Source: Bacillota bacterium (GTDB taxonomy: Bacteria; Bacillota; Clostridia; Christensenellales; UBA1242). Taken from it: 64,000 nucleotides of DNA. The DNA is taken from assembly GCA_009784375.1 (NCBI GenBank), contig WRBV01000002.1, positions 124,001 to 188,000 of the forward strand. Reading direction: 5' to 3'. The position numbers were made by a program, and so were the translations under genes. This document shows, in pieces, positions 9,052 through 18,529 of this stretch (within the stretch, counting starts at the first letter, position 1; each line of letters opens with the position of its first letter). Below the pieces are notes generated by a model. That model ran no database searches. It saw only the letters and a program-made list of their open reading frames with translations, and had not been told where the DNA came from.

Positions 9052-9717
9052 ATGCTGTTCAGTTTGACGTGGAGTGATTTTACCTTTTGGGAGTTGCTTT
9101 CTATTATTGGAACATATGGGCTTGCCATTATGCTTGCTCTTGTTTTGCATGAATGGGCACACGCGTGGGCAGCATATAAGAGTGGTGACCCAACGGCAAA
9201 AATGTTGGGTAGAATGACTCTAAACCCAGCAAAGCATGTTGAACCACTTGGGTTATTATCATTTATATTTGTTGGAATTGGTTGGGCAAAGCCTGTGCCA
9301 GTCAATCCGTTTAATTATAGAAATTTCAAGCGTGGCAATTTTTTTGTTAGTATTGCAGGCGTTACTGTGAATTTTATTATTGGTTTTATTGCGTCACTTG
9401 GATTCTTCTTGTTTGCTCATTTTGATTTATATACTATGAATGTTGGATTTTTGGCGATTTATTATTTCTTTTTGTTTTCGATGTCAATTAACATTATGTT
9501 GATGATATTTAATTTGCTTCCTATTGCGCCACTTGACGGGTATAATATGTTGCGAAGTTTCACAAAGCCTGGAAACGCTTATATGAAATTTGCACGCGAG
9601 AACGCAATGATACTGTTGCTTGTGGTATTACTTGTAAGTATGTTCTCGGGGGGAATTTTCCATTTACATAACTTGATTCTAAGAATGTTTATGGGGCTAT
9701 GGGGGGTGTTCTTTTAA
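9052..9717 (+). CDS. Site-2 protease family membrane metalloprotease (M50)
   Basis: The 221-residue protein has four to five membrane segments and the zinc-binding HEWAH at residues 33-37. The second M50 motif, IAPLDGYNML, has its aspartate near 162. The segment GWAKPVPVNPFNYRN is typical of the short YwhC-type S2P family encoded next to scpA in Firmicutes. It would cleave membrane-embedded substrates. TATAAT ends 5 nt before the ATG, so the transcript should be leaderless; the -35 is weak. The stop codon abuts the GTG start of scpA, so the three genes form one operon. Confidence 0.88.
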   Translation: MLFSLTWSDFTFWELLSIIGTYGLAIMLALVLHEWAHAWAAYKSGDPTAKMLGRMTLNPAKHVEPLGLLSFIFVGIGWAKPVPVNPFNYRNFKRGNFFVSIAGVTVNFIIGFIASLGFFLFAHFDLYTMNVGFLAIYYFFLFSMSINIMLMIFNLLPIAPLDGYNMLRSFTKPGNAYMKFARENAMILLLVVLLVSMFSGGIFHLHNLILRMFMGLWGVFF

Positions 9718-10554
9718 GTGAGTTTTTTTCGAGAAAGTAATGATGTAAAAGTTAAGTTGGCTGATTTCGAGGGTCCACTTGATTTGCTTTTGCATTTAAT
9801 TCGTGAGGCAAAGCTTGATATCAAAACGGTGCAGCTCAGCCTTGTTACTGCACAGTATCTTGAATATCTTTCACAATTAGACAGATTAAATCTTAATCTT
9901 GCATCCGAGTTCATCGAGGTTGGGGCGACTTTGATTGATATAAAGTCACGTCAGATCTTGCCAAAAATTGTAGAGGAAGAAGAACAAGAAGACCCCGAGG
10001 CAAGACTTCGTGCCCAGTTAGAAGAGTACAAATTATTAAAAGAAGCAAGTTTAAAGTTACGTGAACAAGAAAATGTGGACAGATTTTACAAAGACCCAGA
10101 ACCCGTCAAAGAAATTATCAAGTTTACTTTGGATGGGATTAACATGGATAATCTTATCGAGGCATTCACAAAGGTCATGCATCGGATTCAACGCGAAACC
10201 AATGTAAAAGTTGAACGCCAAATCCAAAGGGACAGGTTTACGGTCAAAGACAAGATGATGGCAATACGCGGGATGTTGCAAACGCGTGAAAGTGTTCCGT
10301 ATATTGAATTGTTTGCAAGTGATTATTCAAAGTCCGAGTTCATAAATACATTCCTTGCTATATTGGAATTGTTAAAAACGGGTGAGGTTGCGGCAACACA
10401 GGAAAATCAATTTGGTGACATTAATATAAAAAGAGGAGAGAGTCATGGAAGAAGTATTAGAGACGACGGAACAGGATTTGATTATGGAGAAGAATTCCGA
10501 ACAGAAGTCGAAGGTGCAATCGAATTCAACATTGTCGAAGGAATCCAAGACTGA
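9718..10554 (+). CDS. scpA: Segregation and condensation protein A
   Basis: The 278-residue kleisin subunit of the SMC-ScpAB condensin begins with the conserved VKLADFEGPLDLLLHLI. It then has the helical SMC-neck-binding region (LASEFIEVGATLIDIKSRQILP), a charged linker and a C-terminal winged-helix-like part. The start is GTG directly after the stop of the protease gene. The 3' end overlaps scpB by 110 nt in another frame, an unusually long overlap that should couple translation of the two partners. Confidence 0.93.
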   Translation: MSFFRESNDVKVKLADFEGPLDLLLHLIREAKLDIKTVQLSLVTAQYLEYLSQLDRLNLNLASEFIEVGATLIDIKSRQILPKIVEEEEQEDPEARLRAQLEEYKLLKEASLKLREQENVDRFYKDPEPVKEIIKFTLDGINMDNLIEAFTKVMHRIQRETNVKVERQIQRDRFTVKDKMMAIRGMLQTRESVPYIELFASDYSKSEFINTFLAILELLKTGEVAATQENQFGDINIKRGESHGRSIRDDGTGFDYGEEFRTEVEGAIEFNIVEGIQD

Positions 10555-11146
10555 GGTTGATAATACAAAATTGATCGAACATATCGAGGCTGTGTTATTT
10601 TTAAGTGGTGCGGGGCTAGACCATAAATATCTGGCGGAAAAGTTAGAAGCAACCGAGGCAGAGGTTGTTTTGGCATTGTCGGCGCTTACAAAGAAATATT
10701 CGGGTGATTGTGGAATTCACCTTATTAAATATCGAAATAATTATCAATTCACAACAAATCCAAATTACGCAAGCCGTGTTGCCGAGGTTTTAAACCCTGT
10801 ACGTGAAAAGGTTTTGACACGTGCGGCGCTTGAGACTCTTGCTATTGTTGCTTACAAGCAACCGTTAACACGTATTGATATTGAAGAAATAAGGGGTGCT
10901 GATAGTTCCTATGCAACCCAGATTCTTATGCAGAATAATTTGATAGAGGTCGTTGGAAGGAAAGATGCGGTTGGAAAGCCATTGTTATTTGCAACAACCG
11001 ATGAATTTTTGAAAAGATTTGAACTTGAAAATATTGATGGATTACCAAGTTACGAAGAATTGCTTGAAAAAATCCGCATAATACAAACACAAGGTATTGA
11101 TTTTGATAATGAGGGACCCTTTGCAAGGGTGAGGGAAGAAAATTAA
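10445..11146 (+). CDS. scpB: Segregation and condensation protein B
   Basis: The 233-residue protein carries two winged-helix domains, with IEAVLFLSG near residue 45 and the hallmark LETLAIVAYKQPLTRIDIEEIRG near 130. It binds ScpA and completes the condensin that organises chromosome segregation. The start is set by AGAGGAGAG about 5 nt before the ATG, which lies inside scpA. The first 40 residues form a polar extension that most ScpB proteins lack, and it is exactly the part encoded over scpA. A terminator follows the stop. Confidence 0.93.
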   Translation: MEEVLETTEQDLIMEKNSEQKSKVQSNSTLSKESKTEVDNTKLIEHIEAVLFLSGAGLDHKYLAEKLEATEAEVVLALSALTKKYSGDCGIHLIKYRNNYQFTTNPNYASRVAEVLNPVREKVLTRAALETLAIVAYKQPLTRIDIEEIRGADSSYATQILMQNNLIEVVGRKDAVGKPLLFATTDEFLKRFELENIDGLPSYEELLEKIRIIQTQGIDFDNEGPFARVREEN

Positions 11147-11169
11147 AAGAGGGAAGTCCCTCTTTTTTT
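11145..11169 (+). terminator. Terminator of the scpAB operon
   Basis: AAAAGAGGGA-AG-TCCCTCTTTTTTT directly after the scpB stop. Confidence 0.85.
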
Positions 11170-11533
11170 AAAGCGACATATCTGTTTGATAACCACCTTT
11201 GTCTTTGTATAGTTTAAGACTCTTGTCTAGTTGTTTTTTTCTACCATCAAGTGTGCGGGTTAAATTTTTATGTTCGTTACCGTAACCAACGGGTCCGTAA
11301 AGACCAGGTTCTGACTCGTGGGAATAACTCGCGACAATTGTAGAGAGTTTATTTTCTGTGTCGTATACTTTTGCGTTAAGGCGTGAGAGTTATCCTTGTT
11401 CTGGTGTGATATGGAAGCTATGAACTATATTGTTTAGAGTTTTATTTGCATCTTCAATTTGCACTATGTCAGAGTCTTTGTCTTCTATGGTCATGATTGC
11501 GGAATTATATATATCTTGTAATGTTTTGTACAT
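11168..11533 (-). pseudogene. Small unknown gene interrupted by an in-frame TAA
   Basis: On the minus strand a frame opens at 11533 (MYKTLQDIYNSA) and reads to a TAA at 11392-11390. It then continues in the same frame as LSRLNAKVYDTENK to GYQTDMSL and a final TAA. Codon use and residue composition look coding on both sides of the stop, and the two halves make one 121-residue polar protein. I do not recognise the family. It may be a pseudogene with one nonsense change, a base-call error, or (least likely) stop read-through. An RBS-like AGTGAGG lies upstream of the start. Confidence 0.6.
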
Positions 11534-11628
11534 AATAACCTCACTTTTAAGATAGTAAATATTAACATAGATTGTTTGAAATTGTCAATACACGCATTTT
11601 GGGTGATGGGTTTTGCATTATTATTGAT

Positions 11629-14226
11629 ATGGGTTTTAATGGTCTCTCGGCAGACGAAGTTTTGTTGTCGCGGTCGGTGAATGGTGCGAATTCACTTGTA
11701 AAGAAGAAAAAGAAGAGTCTTGTGAAGAGCTTTTTTGCCAACTTTGCCGACCCAATTTTAAAGGTGCTTTTAATTGCATTGGGTATCCAGATTGTATTTG
11801 TTTTTAATAGTGGCGAATGGTTGGAAACGTTTGGAATTGCCATTGCGTTGCTTGTGGCTGTTACGGTTGCTACCATTAGTGAATATGGCTCGGAAAAGGC
11901 GTTCGAGCGATTGCAGGAACAGGCAAGTGCAACCGATTGCAGGGTGCGACGTGAAGGAAAGGTATATGTAATTCCAGTAAGTGAAGTTGTGGTTGGCGAT
12001 TTGGTGTTGCTTGGAAGTGGGGAAAAGGTGCCTGCGGATGGGTATTTGATAAGTGGCGAAATCGAGGTTGATCAGTCGTTGTTAAACGGCGAATCGAAAG
12101 AAGCAAAAAAATTTGCGGCATCAACTGTTGCTGAGCAAGGAGAAAAAGTTGATTACCTAGATAAAGCGTCTGTGTTTTCGGGTACGGTGGTAACAAATGG
12201 CGAGGCGGTGATGTTAGTGACCGCGGTTGGGGGCAAGACTGAATATGGAAAAATCGCAGCAGAGTTACAGGAAGAGATGCCAACAAGTCCGTTAAAGGTC
12301 AAATTAATGGGACTTGCCAAATTGATTTCAATTGTTGGTTATGTTGGGGCTGGGTTGGTTGCGGTTGCGTACTTTTTTAATTTGTTGCTTGTACAAAATA
12401 ACTTTGATTTGTCTTTGGCGGGCGAGCAGCTTCGTGACTTTCCATTTATGTTTATGCATATCCTGCGTGCGGCTACTTTAGTCGTTAGTGTCATTGTAAT
12501 GGCAGTTCCCGAGGGGTTGCCTATGATGATTACCGTGGTTTTGTCTACGAACATGAAGCATATGTTGCGGGATAATGTCTTGGTTCGAAAGTTGAATGGG
12601 ATAGAAACCGCGGGATCGATGAATATATTATTCACCGATAAGACTGGGACATTAACCAATGGTAAGTTAGAAGTCGTTGGTATTGTAACAGGGGATGGCA
12701 GTTTCCAAGATGTTTCCAAATTTGACCGCAGTTGTAAACTTGCAAGTCATATTGGTACCGTGCTTCGGTTTAATTCACAATGCGAGATGAGTAATGGTAG
12801 AGCAGTAGGGGGTAACAGCACAGACAGAATATTGCGCGAATTTTCCGAGAGCTTGAAATGTCCCGAGATCTTGAAAAAGATAAGCCAAGTTCCGTTTAAT
12901 AGTACATCCAAGTTTATGTCGACAACACTATCGGACGGTAGAGTGTTGTTAAAAGGTGCACAGGAAGTTTTGTTGCCGAAACTTAATAAATCATTTAAAA
13001 AAGATGGGAGTATAAGCAGTTCATTTGGTAAGGCAAAAATTGAAAAACAAATAGATGAGTTATCAAAAAAGGCGTTTCGTTTAATTGCGGTTGCGATTGA
13101 TGATGTGTTTGTATGTTTACTTGCAATACGTGACCAGGTTCGTCCCGAAAGTGTGATTGCGGTGAACAGGTTGCGATCGGCAGGGATCCAAACGGTTATG
13201 ATTACGGGTGACGCAAAAGCAACTGCGACGGCAATTGCACGTGAGGTTAATATACTGGAAGATGATGAGGTCGGATTGGTGCTTACGAATGACGAATTGG
13301 AAAAATTGTCCGATGAACAGGTTGCGTCAATATTACCTAATCTGCGGGTTGTGGCAAGGGCGTTACCAAGTGATAAGAGCCGTCTTGTTCGGATAGCACA
13401 ATCGTTAAACCTTGTTGTCGGGATGACGGGGGATGGTGTGAATGATGCACCAGCATTAAAAAAGGCAGACATCGGATTTGCCATGGGAAGTGGTACCGAG
13501 GTCGCCAAGGAGGCGGGTGATATTGTCATTATGGATGACAATATAGACTCGATTTCCAAGGGTGTGTCATATGGGCGGACGATTTTCAAGTCTATACGGA
13601 AGTTCTTGATTTTCAAACTTACTATAAATTTCTGTGCAATTGTTGTTTCCATTGTTGCTCCGTTGCTAAATGTTGATACGCCTATTACGGTTATCCAGAT
13701 GTTGTGGATTAACTTGATTATGGATACGCTTGCTGGGCTTGCTTTTGGTGGTGAAAAGCCACAAGCAAAATACATGACAGAACCACCAAAGCGTCGTGAC
13801 GAGCCAATCATCAATCGTTATATGTGGACACAGATTTTGTTGACAGGGTTCTTTACTTCGCTTGTTTCGGTTCTCTTTCTTATAAGTCCTATGATGGTTA
13901 ATCTTGTTGATGAACGTGGTCCGATCTATGCCCGAAGTGCGTTCTTTGCTTTCTTTATGATGTTGAATATATTTAACAGTTTTAATGCTCGAAGTCATGA
14001 TTTGAACTTGTTCAGCCATATTCGGAAAAACAAGCCATTTATTTGGATTATGGGTGTAGTTACCGTTGTCCAAATTGGAATGGTATATCTTGGGGGGAAT
14101 ATATTCCGAACAATGCCGCTTGATTTCGTACATTTATTGATTATCATCCTTATGGCGTTTATGGTTGTGCCTTATGATCTAGTGAGAAAGTTATTTATGC
14201 GAGGAAAGGTCAATGTCACGACATAA
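11629..14226 (+). CDS. Calcium-translocating P-type ATPase
   Basis: The 865-residue pump has every P-type landmark: an actuator loop with LLNGESKEAKK (about 150), the TM4 motif AVPEGLPMMIT (about 294) typical of Ca2+ pumps, the phosphorylated Asp in DKTGTLT (Asp337), and the hinge TGDGVNDAPALKKAD. NLIMDTLAGLAFGGE in TM6 and a C-terminal four-helix block resemble PMCA/LMCA1-type ATPases. It should export Ca2+ across the cytoplasmic membrane. The ATG at 11629 (MGFNGLSADEV) is chosen because homologues start with this cytoplasmic region. An in-frame TTG at 11572 exists, and neither start has a strong ribosome binding site. Confidence 0.9.
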   Translation: MGFNGLSADEVLLSRSVNGANSLVKKKKKSLVKSFFANFADPILKVLLIALGIQIVFVFNSGEWLETFGIAIALLVAVTVATISEYGSEKAFERLQEQASATDCRVRREGKVYVIPVSEVVVGDLVLLGSGEKVPADGYLISGEIEVDQSLLNGESKEAKKFAASTVAEQGEKVDYLDKASVFSGTVVTNGEAVMLVTAVGGKTEYGKIAAELQEEMPTSPLKVKLMGLAKLISIVGYVGAGLVAVAYFFNLLLVQNNFDLSLAGEQLRDFPFMFMHILRAATLVVSVIVMAVPEGLPMMITVVLSTNMKHMLRDNVLVRKLNGIETAGSMNILFTDKTGTLTNGKLEVVGIVTGDGSFQDVSKFDRSCKLASHIGTVLRFNSQCEMSNGRAVGGNSTDRILREFSESLKCPEILKKISQVPFNSTSKFMSTTLSDGRVLLKGAQEVLLPKLNKSFKKDGSISSSFGKAKIEKQIDELSKKAFRLIAVAIDDVFVCLLAIRDQVRPESVIAVNRLRSAGIQTVMITGDAKATATAIAREVNILEDDEVGLVLTNDELEKLSDEQVASILPNLRVVARALPSDKSRLVRIAQSLNLVVGMTGDGVNDAPALKKADIGFAMGSGTEVAKEAGDIVIMDDNIDSISKGVSYGRTIFKSIRKFLIFKLTINFCAIVVSIVAPLLNVDTPITVIQMLWINLIMDTLAGLAFGGEKPQAKYMTEPPKRRDEPIINRYMWTQILLTGFFTSLVSVLFLISPMMVNLVDERGPIYARSAFFAFFMMLNIFNSFNARSHDLNLFSHIRKNKPFIWIMGVVTVVQIGMVYLGGNIFRTMPLDFVHLLIIILMAFMVVPYDLVRKLFMRGKVNVTT

Positions 14227-14240
14227 TTGATATTAACAAC

Positions 14241-14269
14241 TTGTTTGGATTCCTAAACTAGGATATACT
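14241..14269 (+). promoter_or_regulatory. Promoter for leaderless rnr
   Basis: TTGTTT, a 17 nt spacer and TATACT, with 7 nt to the ATG at 14277. Confidence 0.65.
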
Positions 14270-14276
14270 ATGAAAT

Positions 14277-16169
14277 ATGGAAAAAGTTGCAGGTGTGTTA
14301 GAAATCAAACAAGGCGGTTTTGGCTTTGTTCGTATCGGTAAGGATAGAGATGACATTTTTATAAAACGCGAAGATTTGAATGGTGCCATGCATGGAGATC
14401 GTGTATTGGTTTTGGAGACGGTGCGTAAGGGAAGGCACGAAGGTGAAGTATTAGAAGTTTTAGACAGGCGAATTGTAAACCTTGTGGGAACATTAATGAA
14501 AAGTCGTACTGGGTACTTTATAATGCCTGATAACGATAAATATGGTGACAGCTTTGATATAGTTGAATCCGACAAACGGCTTCGCCAGGAGAATGTCGGC
14601 AAGAAAGTTGTTGCAAAATTAAATAAAAGTGGTGGGGTGACGTTAGACGAGATTCTTGGCGAAGAAGATGAATTTGGTGTAGATGTCTTGTCTATTATCA
14701 GAGCATACAATTTATATGAAGAATTCCCAGAAGAGGTCGAGCGTGAGGCAAAGAAAGAAGCCAGTCAAGATATAGAACTTTCACTAGAGCGGCGGCTTGA
14801 TTTAAGAGAAAAAAATATCATAACAATAGACCCAGCCGATGCAAAAGATTTGGATGACGCAATACATCTTGAAAAGCGTGAAGATGGAATGTGGGAGCTT
14901 GGTGTGCATATTGCCGATGTTTCGCATTATGTAAGGGAAGATTCTTTGCTTGATAAAGAGGCTTATGCCCGTGCCACGAGTGTATATTTTCCAGACAGAG
15001 TTTTACCGATGTTGCCAAGTGTTTTATCGAACGATGTTTGCAGTCTAAATCCTAGTACAGACAAATTGACATTGTCGGCTATTATTGTTATCGACCCATA
15101 TGGAGAGGTTGTCGAGAACAAAGTTCACGAAAGTATCATTAACGTAAAGACCAAGTTCTCGTACGAGCAGGTTCAAGGAATAATCGACGGTGATGCAGAA
15201 TTAGTTAAAAAACATAAAAAGATAATCCCGACAATTGAAGAAATGGTTAAGCTTGCAAAAGTGATTGAAAAAAAGCGTCGTGCAAGGGGAGAGGTAGTTT
15301 TCGATGTGCCTGAGCCGAAGATTGTTTTGGATGACGAAACGGGCAAAATTATTGATGTCGTGGCAAGAAAACATGAAATGAGTCATCGTATAATCGAAAC
15401 ATTTATGATTTTATGTAATGAGGTCGTTGCAAAGAAAATGTATGATTTGGAAATGCCGTTTATTTTCCGAACTCATGAAAAACCAGATCCAGCCAAAGTT
15501 GATGCGTTTATAGAAACATTAAAACCTTTTGCAGTACAACACAGAATTGACTCGGAAAATGCTAGTGGGCATGCTTATCAAAATATGTTGGACTCACTTG
15601 GCGAGGAGATAAGTCCAATTATTTCAAGCCTTGCACTTCGCAGTATGCAAAAGGCAAAATATTCCGAAAAGAACATAGGGCACTTTGGATTGGGGGCGAC
15701 ACATTATTGTCATTTTACAAGTCCAATTCGTCGTTATCCTGATCTTGTAATTCATCGTGTAATAAAGCTGTTGATTAATCGTAAGATTTCAAGTCACAAA
15801 AAGGAACAGTTGTTTGATTTCTGTAAAGATGCATCGGTGCAGTCAAGTCGCATGGAGGTTCAGGCGACCGAAGCAGAGCGCGAAGTTGATAACCTTAAAA
15901 AAGCACAATACATGAGCGATAAAATTGGCGAGAAGTTTACTGGAACCATTTCTGGGTTACGGGACTTTGGTGTGTTTGTATATCTGCCAAATACGGTTGA
16001 GGGTCTTGTTCGGATTGATAATATGCCGTCTGATAATTATATTTTTAATGAAAAACAAATGACGTATGTAGGGCGAAAAAGAACATACAAGATGGGTGAC
16101 AAGCTTGACATTATTGTTGCAGGTGTAAACATTCCGCGTCGCCAGGTTGAATTTACTGCAGCGTTTTAG
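14277..16169 (+). CDS. rnr: Ribonuclease R
   Basis: The 630-residue RNase II-family 3'-5' exoribonuclease begins with a cold-shock-like OB domain (GGFGFVRIG). The RNB catalytic domain contains IDPADAKDLDDAIH (the Mg2+-binding Asp cluster, about 183-196), HIADVSHYV, ATSVYFPDRVLPMLP and GATHYCHFTSPIRRYPDLVIHR. A C-terminal S1 domain (KFTGTISGLRDFGVFVYL) follows. It is shorter than the 750-800 residues of most RNase R because the N-terminal winged helix is missing. It degrades structured RNA and takes part in RNA quality control. The secG and smpB neighbours often found next to rnr are absent. Confidence 0.93.
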   Translation: MEKVAGVLEIKQGGFGFVRIGKDRDDIFIKREDLNGAMHGDRVLVLETVRKGRHEGEVLEVLDRRIVNLVGTLMKSRTGYFIMPDNDKYGDSFDIVESDKRLRQENVGKKVVAKLNKSGGVTLDEILGEEDEFGVDVLSIIRAYNLYEEFPEEVEREAKKEASQDIELSLERRLDLREKNIITIDPADAKDLDDAIHLEKREDGMWELGVHIADVSHYVREDSLLDKEAYARATSVYFPDRVLPMLPSVLSNDVCSLNPSTDKLTLSAIIVIDPYGEVVENKVHESIINVKTKFSYEQVQGIIDGDAELVKKHKKIIPTIEEMVKLAKVIEKKRRARGEVVFDVPEPKIVLDDETGKIIDVVARKHEMSHRIIETFMILCNEVVAKKMYDLEMPFIFRTHEKPDPAKVDAFIETLKPFAVQHRIDSENASGHAYQNMLDSLGEEISPIISSLALRSMQKAKYSEKNIGHFGLGATHYCHFTSPIRRYPDLVIHRVIKLLINRKISSHKKEQLFDFCKDASVQSSRMEVQATEAEREVDNLKKAQYMSDKIGEKFTGTISGLRDFGVFVYLPNTVEGLVRIDNMPSDNYIFNEKQMTYVGRKRTYKMGDKLDIIVAGVNIPRRQVEFTAAF

Positions 16170-16206
16170 ATATCTAAAAAATTTTTAAAATGTAGGTTAA
16201 ATATTG

Positions 16207-16235
16207 TTGCATATATATTCTTTTAATGGTATAGA
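16207..16235 (+). promoter_or_regulatory. Sigma-A-type promoter
   Basis: TTGCAT, a 17 nt spacer and TATAGA, about 30 nt before an AAAGGAG ribosome binding site of the frameshifted gene. Confidence 0.6.
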
Positions 16236-16267
16236 GTATTTATACTCTTAAACTTAAAGGAGAAAAT

Positions 16268-17812
16268 ATGGAAAAGAAAGGATTAATGAGCCGTGGAAGA
16301 CAACTTACTTTGGTTGTGGCATGCCTTACAGTATTTCTTTGGTAATTCCGCTTGTGCTGGTGACATCATTGATGAAGGATGATTGGAATCCTTCGTGGTA
16401 TGAACCTGCGCCAGTTGGTGGCAATCACTATAGTTTTGTGTTTGCAAATGCAACTATTCCAGTCGTACAGGCATCTCTGGTTCTATGGTATGACGCAACG
16501 CCCGAGACGCACTTTTTATGGTATGGAAGGCGTGATACATTTGATAGGGTGGATCAAATAGCAGAACGGTTTACTTTGGTAGGTGATGCAGGACAAAGAT
16601 TGATGCCAGGATTTCCAATAGACCAGATACGTATAATGTCGCGCATTGTACGTGACTTGTATGCCGAGGATTCAAATAATACGTTTACCCTTTATACAAC
16701 CGATTATGCAATCGTAGTTCCGCTTTATTTGTTTTGGTATAACCGTATCCCAGAGCGTAATTTTAATATCGTACTCTTAGAGGACGGGTTGCAGACAAAT
16801 AATGAAATCAGAAGACTTATGGGCGGGTATGAAGGTGGACCTAGATTAAATAATGCGACCCAGCGTATGATGAATACAATTCGACGTGCACGAAATGGTA
16901 ATGTAAATGTACAGGGATCTGTGTCAGACAGGTATGATTTGACTCTGCCATTGGCAACATTGCCTAATGTTACAATAATGCTTCAGAATCCTGTTACGCC
17001 TACTGTTAATAACCCGCTTGCTGGTGTTTTTGGTGTTCAACCTCATATCATGAATAGATTAAATATAAAGCCTAATAGTTCGCTTATGGCTTTGACAAAT
17101 GCACTTATTGCAAGAGGTAATGAAGCAAGACAAAGTTTCGCAGACGCTATGTTTGGTAATGCTGTTACCGAGGCACTTGCATTTGATAATGCAAAGCCAA
17201 CACTTGTTATTACCACATCTTCATTCCAAGTTGAAGAGGGACTAGGTTTTGTACGCGGAGAAGATGAAAGTAGTGCCTTTGAAGTGTTTATGAATAAAAT
17301 TGTTGAATTGTATGGAACGACACATAACCTTGTATACAAAGGTCACCCAGCATGGCCAGTTCTTGACGGATGGGATAATAGTGTAAATTGGCGTAACTAT
17401 GCGAATAGGGGTAGTGCGGTTGATCCAACAAGACAAGATTTTGAAAATCGTGTTGCATTCCTTGATTCACTTATCGCCGATGAAGATATAAGTTTTTCAA
17501 TTATTCCATGCCAGCTGCCTATGGATATGATTATGTTGTTCTTTAATGAAACTCCATTATATCTTGGTGGACTTAATTCAAGTCTTTATCTTGTTGCAAG
17601 AAATACATGGGAGCTTAACGAAGGTGATGCACGGTTACATGAAATCACCACACAGGGTATTGTTCTTTATTACTGGAAACGAACCTTCCGAGGGTCCAGA
17701 TAATCGTCTTTTGGCTGATTTGTTTCTTGCATTAAATAGTGGACATTTTGACCATTCACAAGGTGGTTTCAGACCATTCTTTATCATGCCAAGTAACATA
17801 GCTTCACTTTAA
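16268..17812 (+). pseudogene. Exported or membrane-anchored protein of unknown function, two frameshifts
   Basis: An AAAGGAG site precedes ATG 16268 (MEKKGLMSRGRQ), and this frame meets TAA after 26 codons. A second frame continues the same membrane helix (SISLVIPLVLVTSL) and runs as a coherent protein to about 17660. There the reading frame moves again, so that ITGNEPSEGP through to FFIMPSNIASL ends the gene at 17812. Both shifts lie in T-rich runs (TATTTCTTTGG and GTTCTTTATTAC). The middle part has YKGHPAWPVLDGW and a late YLGGLNSSLYL segment that faintly recalls sialyltransferase-like glycosyltransferases, but I would not assign that. The gene is either eroded or affected by assembly indels. 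Confidence 0.65.
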
Positions 17813-17836
17813 AAGAATATAAAGGAGAAATAATAT

Positions 17837-18268
17837 ATGAAATGTTGTGAAAAAATTTCAAAGGAACGGTTACTGGGTATTCTGGTAATTGTTGGCGGTA
17901 TTGCTGTTGCAGCGGTAAGTATAGCTTATTTAACAAGTTGGATGCGTATTGGGATAAGTGCATCCGAAGGGGCGGTTATTATATTAAGTGCGCTTGCCTT
18001 TGTTTCGGTGCCTCTTGTTGTTATGGGTGTTGCACTTCTGTTGGGGTGGAGTGGTTCTAGGAAGTTATCCATTGTTACCATGATTTTTGCTTATCATATT
18101 CTTGGTCTGGTAATTGCAAGGTTTGTAATATTTACTTGCTTATTATGTAATGCAGGTGCAACTGTGTCAGATATCATACTTGTTGTCTTTGATGGAATTA
18201 CTCTGGTAGTGATGTTGGCTGTTATGTTGAAGGCAGTATGCTTGTACCGTGCTTCATCTCGTGAATAA
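17837..18268 (+). CDS. Four-helix membrane protein of unknown function
   Basis: This 143-residue protein has four hydrophobic segments (about 12-32, 45-68, 78-100, 110-135), a Cys-containing N-terminus (MKCCEK) and a basic C-terminus. It has an AAAGGAG ribosome binding site and lies 25 nt after the frameshifted exported-protein gene, so the two probably form an operon. I recognise no family. Confidence 0.65.
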   Translation: MKCCEKISKERLLGILVIVGGIAVAAVSIAYLTSWMRIGISASEGAVIILSALAFVSVPLVVMGVALLLGWSGSRKLSIVTMIFAYHILGLVIARFVIFTCLLCNAGATVSDIILVVFDGITLVVMLAVMLKAVCLYRASSRE

Positions 18269-18288
18269 CTGTATTCGCTGAATTTATT

Positions 18289-18317
18289 AGACAGACTCTT
18301 GCGGGAGTCTGTTTTTG
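18289..18317 (+). terminator. Rho-independent terminator
   Basis: ACAGACTC-TTGCGG-GAGTCTGTTTTTG after the four-helix membrane protein gene. Confidence 0.85.
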
Positions 18318-18327
18318 TTTATTGTTA

Positions 18328-18529
18328 TACTTCGCTCCGCTCCGTGAGCAATTATGTAAAAAATATATTGTGTACGGCATTCGCCGTATCGCATTAAGGA
18401 TGGTACATATTATTCGCTTTGCGAATATGCTAGCGCTTTGCACGAACTGTGCTATACTTCGCTCCGCTTCGTGAGCATTAAGGAAATTATTTTATTGTTC
18501 GCTTGCGCGAACTGTGCTATAATATCTTT
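18328..18529. repeat. Array of modular hairpin repeats carrying a promoter
   Basis: Several units follow one another: TACGGC-ATTC-GCCGTA then CATTAAGGATGG; TATTCGC-TTT-GCGAATA then TGCTA; GAGCATTAAGGAAATTATT then TGTTCGC-TTGC-GCGAAC then TGTGCTATAAT. GAACTGTGCTATA occurs twice. The same unit type is found near 1.1, 37.3, 53.2 and 63.7 kb. No gene lies in this stretch. Confidence 0.65.
18495..18523 (+). promoter_or_regulatory. Promoter formed inside a repeat unit, leaderless downstream gene
   Basis: TTGTTC, a 17 nt spacer and TATAAT; the spacer contains the repeat's hairpin. The ATG at 18530 follows the -10 box by 6 nt. Confidence 0.7.

Noticed and set aside
12747..13814. A 355-codon open frame antisense to the Ca2+ ATPase gene
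   Set aside because: It is a shadow of the strongly conserved plus-strand gene; the translation is Ser/Ile/Thr-rich with no domain and no start signals.
16321..17703. Programmed ribosomal frameshifting in the exported-protein gene
   Set aside because: The two shifts go in opposite directions, no downstream stimulatory structure is evident, and this gene type is not known for recoding. Decay or error is simpler.
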